Assembly (NCBI RefSeq): GCF_050436995.1
Contig: NC_134764.1
Coordinates: 3,100,001-3,164,000, forward strand
From: Anticarsia gemmatalis
Taxonomy: Eukaryota > Arthropoda > Insecta > Lepidoptera > Erebidae
DNA length: 64,000 nt
Reading direction: 5' to 3'
This document shows, piece by piece, positions 48,970 to 58,689 of this stretch (positions are counted from its first letter, which is position 1; each line of letters opens with the position of its first letter). The notes under the pieces are model-generated. The model was not told the origin of the DNA. It worked only from the letters and a program-made list of their open reading frames with translations, and ran no database searches. The translations under genes and the position numbers were made by a program.

Positions 48970-50147
48970 CCACTTGTCAGGTGAAGTTATGGCACCCTAT
49001 GTGGTTTTACTGAAGAATAGCACTCCAATCATAAGCTGACGGTTCACTCGTTGTAGATTGGATTGTAGATTTTATAACGTATTCAGGAATCTGTGAATTT
49101 CTAATAATATGATGTTGAATACAAGGCTTTGAGTTATAACATAATAATAGAGAACTCTACTTTATTGACAATGTTTACCTTTCTAAGGTTAAATTTCTCG
49201 AGATTATGTATCTTCTAAAGTCTACTCTTTATTCACTTCCTCTAAAATCTGATATACTTTACTTCGTCAAATAAAAGTCCTGTTTATATACAATTGCTTA
49301 AGTCTGTGTTTAAGATGAACTTTGATTCCTCTGCTCTATTAAGTTAAAAAAAACATAACTTAATCTCACTGTAAAATTAAAGATATTTTTTTTTATCATA
49401 GACAATAAATCTTATAATTAAGATCTCATGAACTTTATGCCATAGATAAAGATCAGAATTAGCGCTAAATTACAAGAGTGACCTTGGTGATTTAAGAAGT
49501 TATTATAAACGATTAAGGAAACTGTAGAACAACGAATAAAGTTTAAAATAAGGATGTTGTTATTAGGGTCCCGTGTGAGAAATATTTCATTAGTAAAAGC
49601 ATTTGTTAAAACTAGCTAACGCTAAAGTGCAATTGTCATGTACTTTTATTGCTTACATACTAAAAAGGACACATTCCTTTATTTTGAAAGTCAAAACGTA
49701 ATTTTGTGATTAAATTTTATCAAATGTTATCATATTATTATTTTTTTAAACAGTCCTTCTTCAAAAGCATGTTATCTATGCATTCTACTAATAAGTAGGT
49801 ACGCATCCGTTTATAAAACAAACGTTTGTCGAATTGGTATCATCGTTTGTGGTTCTTAAAAATCTACATAATATACTTATTTTTCAGATCAAATCAAATT
49901 GTTTTTTATACTTGTCTAACAAGATATAACAGTGGGTATAAGTATGACTACCTCTATCATTCCTCTCCGTAGATTACGGAAAACACGGAAGAAAGTCAAA
50001 CTGGATATCTCGACGGTACGTTAAAGGTTTTCCGCGGGTTTTCCTTCCTAACCAGTATCGATGTAAAGGTCATTGCCGTGTTTAATTACACCATGTTTAT
50101 TTATATTAGAACTAGTTTCGGGCTATGTCCATCTTAAAGGGTAACCT
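48970..50147. other. Non-coding stretch
   Basis: AT-rich; no feature seen. Confidence 0.4.
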
Positions 50148-50320
50148 GCGGGCTTATCACGTATCTCATTTGACAACTAGTGTACGTCAAATTGATGCTC
50201 ACTATTCAGTACATTGCTGCTTTGACGTAACGTGTTAATCACTTCATTCTAAGGAAGAAAGCAATGTACAGTATAGTGGCTTTCAAATATTTGACAACTG
50301 AGATACGTGATAGTCCCCCT
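50148..50320. mobile_element. Foldback MITE
   Basis: The left end GCGGGCTTATCACGTATCTC and the right end GAGATACGTGATAGTCCCC are inverted repeats. Inside, TTTGACAACT, CACTATTCAGTACATTGCT and their inverted partners (AGCAATGTACAGTATAGTG) extend the imperfect fold over most of the 173 bp. Non-coding. The target duplication is not clear. Confidence 0.7.
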
Positions 50321-53283
50321 GGAAAGTAATGGGTACACTTGGGGATATACCCAGTTACAGGAAAAAATTCAATAGAGAGTGTAAGAAACTGTGTAGAGAG
50401 GAAAAGACGTATATGATTGTCGTCTTTTAAATAGAAAAATACAAAATTATAGCTTAACTAAATGTTTTCTTTTTTAATTCAGTAGTTTCAGAAAGATTTT
50501 AAGTGAACATTTTTAGTTCATAAATGGTACTATTACGAAAATATACGGGGTATTAAAGATTAATCATAACTTACTTTATACTTTACTTTTATACGTATAA
50601 TCCAGAATTATTTTTCTGAATTTTGCTCCATTATTCATAAAAAAAATGCAAATTTTAAAAGTCAAACTTTACTCCCGTTACTAAACAAAATCGTGCACAA
50701 AACTTTACCTGCCGTTTTTTACTCATACTCTAGACGTAGAGTAACGACTCAAAACTAGCGTTTATCTCATAAAGACGAGCTCAAACGTGCGCCCACGTAC
50801 ATATCTGTTTATCACTTCAACGACGCAGTATCATCTAACTACCAACTCTCGCATTAGATACGTGATGACTAGGGAAATAACAAAAAATATATAAAAAACA
50901 ACAAAATAAGGAGATATATGTTATTGTTTCCGTCCTTAATATAGTAAAACAATATTTTTCTGCACATAATCATCATTTAAGTGATTACAAAAGATTATTT
51001 TATAATACTAAGATGCAAAATTTAAGCACGGTTAATTTCATTTTATCGGGATTATTCAGTTTAACGAAGGTAACTCTATAGTTTAGTATGGTAAATGATG
51101 GTGAAGTGCAAACTTCATAATAAAAAAAAAACCCGTTATATAAGGTGTATAGATTTCAGGATTTGCGATTTTACCCTGTTTTTTAGCACAATAAGCGCTC
51201 TATATCTTAAAATATATTACATAAACCATTGCATTGTAAAGTCAACAACTGTCAAATGAACGTGACAGCGCCACAGACAATAGAGTGACATCGTTTGTCA
51301 TCAGTTATTGTCTTTGATCAATTAGCATTCGTTGAATACATCTGTCGTATTTATGTTCAGATGAGTTATGAGGAAACTATGAATAGAATCTCATGGGATT
51401 CTCGGTAAACAGGATCATTAGTTTATTTATGCAATTTATTTTTGACTTAGATCTTATCTATATAAATAAAAATAAATCACTGAACTGTATGTACTGTACG
51501 CGCATAACTTTTGAAAACTAAATTATTTTTTTCATATGTTTGTAACCGTCACACGTCGGGACAAGGTTTGTATGGAATCTAGGGGATAAAAAATTGGAAG
51601 AAAATAGAATCAAAAACATAAAATTGTACTTTACGCGCCGAAGGTGGCCCAGTCCATTAGTATTTAATAACAATGATGCAATTGCAATAGTGTTTCTTTT
51701 ATTGAATGTTGCAGGACGTATCTAATGGCCAGAGACAGAAAAGGATGGATGGAATCTACAAGTCTACTGCCTTAGCCACAGTGGGATACTGTCGGCTAAA
51801 TAAAAGAAACCCTTAAGAATTCTCTTTCGGTTTCGGCTATAAAAGTTCAATTGTACATCCTACACTGATAGACAAAGTAAAGTGGAACTATGCAAAAATT
51901 GTATGCAAAAAAGTTACTGAATTAATATTTTAGATTAAATTTTTAAATTGCTAATCGTAAACATAAAGCGTGAAATTTAAATTAATTATTCCTAGACGAA
52001 TTAAAACTAGTTTGAAAAACGTTCTCATTTACACGTCTGTAGAAAAAAATCCATTTTTTCATTTTACTATTATAAATTGTATCAGGAAAACTTAGAGTCT
52101 TTAATAAAATACTGTATTTATTATGCTTTATGTATTGCTTGAGTAGGAATTAGGAAATTTATTTTTATGAGTCGCATGCGCAGTGATGAAACTGTTTCGG
52201 CATGCAAGGACGCGCTACAATGAGTTCCCGCTCACTCCATCCTAGATAACTTTGTAGGGACAGAAAACGTGCTTTATTAATCTAGTATTATAATTAACTT
52301 TTACTAAATTAATATTTCATAGACAATGTTTGAGAAGGATTAACGGCGATTTTTTTTCATTTATCTGTAGTAACTGTGGTCGCGGTTGTCACACCTAAAT
52401 TAAAGGCCCTTTGAGCTATGAGAAGAAGTGCCGTAGCATTGGACCTTAATCATCTGCAATATATAAATACAAACCAAAGATCATGAAAAGGATTCATTTA
52501 AGAGGTTCGAGTTATAAATGAACAAATCTAACTTACAACAAAATGAACTAGAAAAGAAACTTTGGAACTATTCTTGAACTAATGAAACTGTTTTTCGAAA
52601 TAGTGTCAATTTAGTGTATAGCTTCCGTTCGGCCCCTTTGCAGTTCTTCTCACGTCTAACTCCATAGAACTTTTCATCCATAATCGAACACCTAACCTTG
52701 CGGCAAAGATATTTCAAAAGCGCACTCGAACAGCAATAAATCGGAACTAGCGATAAACGAAAACTAAAAACTGGGTTACCGCCGCATTACAGGTATTTAT
52801 TAACCCAATACTTGTGAACCAAACTGTGTGGAACATATAAATGCAATAGTCCCACTACTTAGTATGGAGCCCCGTATACGAGGAACCTACAGGCGAAGTT
52901 ATACACACTATATTAAATCCTTATAAATACAAGATGCCGAAAGGTTAAACTTCAACTCTACTAATGTACTGAAGACTTACGCAAAGTATAGATTTTATAA
53001 CATAATTTACCCGTTGACTAAGCCAACCCTTCATCGGCATCGGCAAGTTAAGGATTTTTGACCTCTCTACAAGCAAGTGTACACTGTTTTTAACTATTAT
53101 ATAGCATGCTTAAGGACTCGTCAACATAACTAAGGCCGTTGCAGTATGCCAGGGCACAGTTTCCGACAATACAGAGATACCAAAGGATCCTTTCCCTTGC
53201 CGACGACGATAATCCAATAATGAGCTACATACAATAGTAGATTGCTTGTTACAGCTACTTTATTCAAAACAAATTATCTTATC
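50321..53283. other. Non-coding stretch with LINE scraps
   Basis: A TATATAAATAAAAATAAATC-type repeat start and 'ACACGTCGGGACAAGG' text at 51455-51620 look like a LINE 3'-end fragment. At 51725-51760 a frame reads MARDRKGWMES, reminiscent of RTE C-termini, but too little is left to annotate. A GCATGCGCA (NRF1-like) word is at 52174-52182. Confidence 0.35.
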
Positions 53284-53512
53284 CTACTAATATTATGAAG
53301 ATGCGAAAGTTTTGGAGAATGTATGTATGGATGTTTGTTACTCTTTCACGCAAATACTACGGAACCGATTACGATGAAATTTAGTTTATAGGTAGCTGAA
53401 GACCCAGAATAACACATAGGCTTTTTATGCCGGAGTCCCCGAGGGATCGGAATATACACGGGACGGGAAGGGTTTCCACGCGGACGAAGTCTCGGGCGGC
53501 CTCTAGTTTTAA
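53284..53512 (-). repeat. LINE 3'-end-like repeat, better-preserved copy
   Basis: Read on the minus strand it starts AACTAGAGGCCGCCCGAGAC, passes 'CCCGTGTATATTCCGATCCC' and 'TGGGTCTTCAGCTACC', and ends 'CGCATCTTCATAATATTAGT'. This is a very common moth RTE-like 3' end. The overlapping 63-codon frame is a by-product. Confidence 0.7.
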
Positions 53513-54153
53513 TATATACTTTAAATACATAGTGCATACTTAGAATAAGTTGTCTGGCTGTAAAGTACTGAGGAAATACTTACCATGCATAGGTACTGCC
53601 ATATATGTTCTAAGTTATGTGCTCAATGTGTGGCGAGAGGGCGCCCTAGTTCCGACTAGTTTCCAACTACTAAATTAGCCGGTAATGCCTAATCTAAAGT
53701 TACTTGGAAGTGTCGCTCTGATGAATTACAATTTTAGTTTCTATGTAAGATAGGATTTAAATTGTGAAGGTTTTTGAAACAAGGAATTACGTACATGTGA
53801 TCTAATAAAAGAGTGTTTAAGTTTAAGATAAATTGATACACAATAAACCTCTAAGGTGATCAGAATTTGAAAAGTCTCGAATTTGCAGCATGCAAATGTA
53901 TATTTCCTAAAGTAATGGAAAATATTCAAATCCTCTAATAATATCTTATTTTTTTTAGCGAAGCGCATCAAATCCAATTTGTATTTTTAAGCACTAAATA
54001 ATCTGATACAAATAAGCGTGAGAATAGGTATAGCGTCAATAATTTATTCCAAATTTCAGACTTGTCTTAATCAATTCCTAATAACGGATGTATAAAAGAA
54101 TATAAATTTCTTTCTACGCCTAAAATATTGCGTTCGACCTCCACACCTCTGAC

Positions 54154-54185
54154 TCTAATCAGTTAACAATCGTTAACTGATTAGA
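54154..54185. repeat. Perfect 14-bp stem hairpin
   Basis: TCTAATCAGTTAAC - AATC - GTTAACTGATTAGA. The stem is exact with a 4-base loop. There is no following T-run and no adjacent gene, so a terminator-like role is not indicated. Confidence 0.8.
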
Positions 54186-54698
54186 CAATTTCTACTCATC
54201 AATAATTATGTCAGAAGTCAGACCTGAGTCATGATAAGCTCTCAAAGACATTCCAAGTCATCGAAACTGACATATTGGCGGCACTGTTTGATGTCGCGAT
54301 TTTATCAGCCAATAGGAAGTTAGATTTAATCAATATGTCATCCCAAATGACGTAGTAGTTAGACCTTTGACAATACAACGACATGATTGAGTGCTGCATT
54401 CTTGAAATGAAAATAGGGTAAAAATAAGCTTTGAAAGTTTGGATAAAAGTTTGGAAAAAGAAGTTGGGATAAAATCTCTTTCTGTACATAATTTACAGGA
54501 TTAGATTATAAGCAAACTCTGAGTTTTGATATATTTTTATGCATATAAATTTATACAGATATACAGTCATACGTAACTGTGAATGGCTCTATGTGTAATA
54601 AAATGTATTTAAACGGTTTTGTGGGGCTTAGATTAAGCATGATTCATAATTATTGAATAATAAAGATTAGAATAAAATAAAAAATGTATCCTGTAGAG

Positions 54699-54767
54699 AA
54701 AAGTTTTAGCTTTTAAAATGATCCTAGGTTAATACCTAGGATCATTTTAAAAGCGAAAACTTTTTAA
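54699..54767. repeat. Hairpin with about 32-bp arms and a TAAT loop
   Basis: AAAAGTTTTAGCTTTTAAAA, then TGATCCTAGGT, pairs with ACCTAGGATCATTTTAAAAG, then CGAAAACTTTTT. There is one internal mismatch (A/G beside AGCTTTT). It is the size of a pre-miRNA or a minimal MITE. Confidence 0.85.
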
Positions 54768-55127
54768 AATAGGTCACAAAGTTTATTTCAACTTCATTCT
54801 TGCTATATGCAGTTTGATTCCTTAAACACTACTAACCAATCTAGCACAAACTTAAAACAGATTTACTTCGGCAGCAAGTTGTGGTTAAAAACGTTTAAAT
54901 TTTCATCATCGCGTGTTCGCGGCCACTCGATACTCTATTTTAGCGCAAACTACTATTCATTGAGGGTATTTACTTTACTTAAAAACTAATAGGAAATCCG
55001 TTGAAGTATTTTATTATGTATGCGCATACCGTGCTTGCTGACACTTTGTACGATATTTATGAATTAGATACTTCTTTTATTGATGAATAAATATTTTGTA
55101 ATCGTGTTTTTCATGCATTTCTTTAGG

Positions 55128-55217
55128 TCATGCAATATAAAGTCCCCGCATTTGGCCAGCGTGGTGCAGTCGAGGCCTAACCTCTTCCTCGTTTGGGAGG
55201 AGACCCCTGACCAGCAG
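55128..55217 (+). repeat. SINE 3' fragment
   Basis: CATGCAATATAAAGTCCCCG, 'TTGGCCAGCGTGGTGCAGTC' and 'GGGAGGAGACCCCTGACCAG' match the 3' half of the SINE at 22076-22402 with moderate divergence. Confidence 0.75.
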
Positions 55218-55872
55218 TTTTCGTAAATAAATGTTATTTATTGACGAAAATTTACTAACTTTTACAGACAGTGAGGAATTTTACGTGTTACATTATAGAC
55301 TCCAGAAATTAATACCTTTTTTACGTATTAACCGCTATTCATCCATTTTATCAAACGTCTCAATCAATATTTTCCATCATAGCAAATCTCCATATAATCG
55401 CTTTAACGCCCACAGACTTTCACACAACTTCGAACGTTGAAGCATAGTTGAAGACGACTTGACATTGAATCTAAATCTAAACATCAGTAAAGACGCCGCA
55501 TTATGGCGGGAAATCGCGTGACCATAGACAATCACAGAGTGTTATATGTTATATGCTTAGGGCGCGAACTATCACCTTGACTTTTGCCAAAGATAATAAT
55601 TCTATCATGTCGGAACATACATTTGGCGGGTAACTTTGATTTTATTTTCATGGTATTTTTAGATAGGCAATCGTCTGAATGCAAAGTCATCTAATTTTGT
55701 TCTAGAAATATGTTGGTTGTATTGATTTTATTAGTCTGACTAAGAATAGACTCGTATCTATTTACAGTACACAATACATTGTAATCATATAAAATAATAC
55801 TATAAGTAACTATGGATTTAATGACTTATTTAGAGAATGAGAATGAATGAGACAAAACTGCATGGTGAATAC

Positions 55873-56353
55873 TAGAGATGAAACGGATAGCAGTTTGGCC
55901 GGATACCGGATACCGGATATTCGGCCTAACACCTGGCCGGATAGCCGGATATCCGGCCGCCGAATATTCGGCGGACCTTAGCCGTTTGGTGCAGCGCACA
56001 CACACTTGGCGTAGGCGACGTGCGAACGACCGGGTGGCCTCGGTTTGATTCGGGTCTTTTCGTTGATGAGCGAAGTTAGCAATTCTTTCATTCATTGACT
56101 TATTGTGTCGATTGCAGTGCAGACACGTGCGTGACTTTGGGTTATTTCATTGTGATATTGTTATTTGAAAATTTTAAGTTCATAAGTCTTACTAAATAAA
56201 GTAAATAATTACTAAAAATTTTTTTATTTTTTTTTTATTTCGGCCGGATATCCATCCGGCCGAATAGTTGTTATCCGGTATTCGGCCGGATAGTATTAAA
56301 GCCGCCGGATAGGCCGGATACCGGATAGTTACCGGATATCCGTTTCATCTCTA
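55873..56353. mobile_element. hAT-like MITE, 481 bp, with CCGGATA repeats
   Basis: Ends are TAGAGATGAAACGGATA and its inverse TATCCGTTTCATCTCTA. The flanking 8-bp GTGAATAC duplication (55865-55872 and 56354-56361) is exact. An 8-bp duplication and A/GAGATG-type ends fit the hAT superfamily. Both subterminal regions are packed with CCGGATA/TATCCGG units (at least eight), while the centre is unrelated. No transposase is encoded, so it depends on an autonomous relative. Confidence 0.9.
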
Positions 56354-56361
56354 GTGAATAC

Positions 56362-57472
56362 TATGCAAGTGCCGCTTACGTTTATCTACTAGCATTAAAT
56401 TAAATATTATTAGCGTATGTGCTACATTGTTACTATGTGTTATCTGAACCCTTGATGTACAATTCTTTAAAAAGGATACATTTTCTATTCATCATTACTT
56501 ATAAAAAAAAATGGTGCATTATTTTACAAGCATATCAATCGAATCGCTTTATTGGGACATTTAACAAAGTGTTTTCTTTCTAGTTTTAGAAATAGTATAA
56601 TACAATGAGAAATCAGAATACCTTTTCTATTACCACCAACTACGAAAGCCCAACTTGACGCTAGCTTTCAACCCCGTCACTACCAGGCTGTATAATTACA
56701 GCTATTCACACAATCTCACGTCAATCGGTTACATAAGACAGTGTAGCCAAAGCCTTAGCTCTATAAGTTCATAATAGGCGTTGTCAAGGCGAATGTCAGC
56801 ACCCACCCTTATCTGAACACGCTATACTTAGCGATACGATTATATCATTAAACTGCCTTATGTGGTGAACCTTTATTAGTCTCTTATATTAATAGATATT
56901 AAGGTTTTGTAATAGGCCTTTGAACAAGATTTTATTGAGAAAATGCTTTACTTTTTCTTAAGTAAGGAAGGAGGTGAAAATAACATAGGTAATGATATTT
57001 TAATATTTCAACAGCAAGAATCGCTCTACACTGGCTGAAAACTTAAAAAAAAATATTTAAAAAATAACTTTAGCCTTACCGCACTCTCACCCTCTTAAAG
57101 ACCTATTTTCAGCGGTCGACTCACACAAAGTAAAAAATGGTAAACGGTTATATTTGTTTTTAATAAGGCGATGATCATCTTACGTGCCAAACTCTTGCAA
57201 AGGTCCCAAAGTAACTTCCTATCAATTCAGATTTTCTTATTAAACACTTCCAAGCACGAAATCAAAAAGAAAAGCAGCATTTTCACGTACAACAGTTTTC
57301 CTTTTATCTTTTCTAAACGGTAGTGCAATTAAAATGTTTATAAGAACGGTGTCCATCGAACTGTGGTCACTAGGGCTATTCTTTTTGTACCGGTCATGGC
57401 TTCTGACCACTCGTGACAGAACTTTCGTGATCTTATATAAGCAATACGACTTTAAGGCTCTGATAGAATGTT
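56362..57472. other. Non-coding stretch
   Basis: No supportable gene. Overlapping frames on both strands at 57240-57564 partly lie in the repeat at 57473-57605 and are not called. Confidence 0.4.
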
Positions 57473-57605
57473 GCGCCCACCAGTCGGTAAACAATCTGTG
57501 GGTTAAGCAACCCTTGACTCGGTCATTCCATAGATGGGTGACCACACAGTGGTATTTGAACTAAGCGGATTCGCAGGGCATGTTAAAAGTCAGTCCCGGT
57601 GGTTT
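57473..57605 (-). repeat. Dispersed lepidopteran repeat, copy 2
   Basis: The reverse complement matches 505-656: ACCGGGACTGACTTTTAACA, then 'TAGTTCAAATACCACTGTG' and 'GGGTTGCTTAACCCACAG'. Copies 1 and 2 face opposite directions, 57 kb apart. Confidence 0.6.
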
Positions 57606-58687
57606 TCAATAAAGAATACAGTCATTAAGTCATGTCAAAAGACTTTCGGACGGTTTGATCAACTTTGACACTAGGTTGACCAATAACCATACGATAAAAT
57701 GAAAAATTAAATAAGCATTGCGAGGATCGAAACACGACTTAATTGGCTCGAAATCTAATTAATAGCCAATTTTTCTTTCTAAGCGAGTACATATTTATTA
57801 CAAGTATGCTTGTTACCCGTGTGTTTATTAAATCTATTTATTAGCTGTGAATTTCTAATGAGTTCAATTCGTCCGTACCTATTATGCAGTTGTTAATTAT
57901 GGATTAATTTACGTCAAACAATATATCAAAATGACGGCGGCGCATGACTGAAGTTAAGATGTACAATTTGAATCAAACGAATTATATTTATTAAATTGAC
58001 CGTTGTTTAGACTGCTTAATCTTTAGAAGAAACATATTACTTCAGAACTGCCAGTAATTTGTCGTATAATAAAATCACAAAGTTTATTCATGCGTAAGCA
58101 GTAATTTACGCCTTTTACGCCGCTTCACCGCTGTAACTCGCTTAAGTACAGTCTTCCGCTCCAACAAGAATATTATTCAAACAAATTAATCAATAAATCC
58201 TGCGATGCCAATTACTTCCATAAACTACTACCAATACTTTTTTATTTGTTTAAACCTGGAATCATCTGGCGTACTCGTTAGTTCACAAAGACCACAGATA
58301 AAATAAATAAAAAGTAAAAAGCAAACACTATCGCTTTCTCCGCGCTTTTGAAGCTGGAACCCGTTCTCGTATGCAGTTATGGAATATTGTCATAGGTTAT
58401 TTATTTAAGAACAAGCCGATTTTCTTTTACTGAGTTGCGTGCTTTTCCTTATTATTATCATAGCAATTTTACTGATTGTGTAATTTGATTTAATATCTTA
58501 AACTTAATAAAATACATACGAGATAAAGATAGTTTACTTGTCTATTAGAGGTACAAACTACGACTACTAACTACTAAATAGATAAAAACTGATTCTGATA
58601 AAGGTGATCTAAGGAAAGGTTTTGGGAAAATTGAGGCATTTTATGAACTTACTTTTCATTGTGTTCAATCAAAATGGCGACGAAGTG
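57606..58687. other. Non-coding stretch
   Basis: AT-rich; no feature seen up to the LINE tail. Confidence 0.4.
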
Positions 58688-58689
58688 AT

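Larger units (their letters stand above)
53513..55127. other. Non-coding stretch containing two hairpins
   Basis: Apart from the hairpins at 54154-54185 and 54699-54767, no feature is visible. Confidence 0.4.

Noticed and set aside
57240..57564. Overlapping frames on both strands (101 and 76 codons)
   Set aside because: About a third of the region is a dispersed repeat (57473-57605), and both frames lack protein features.
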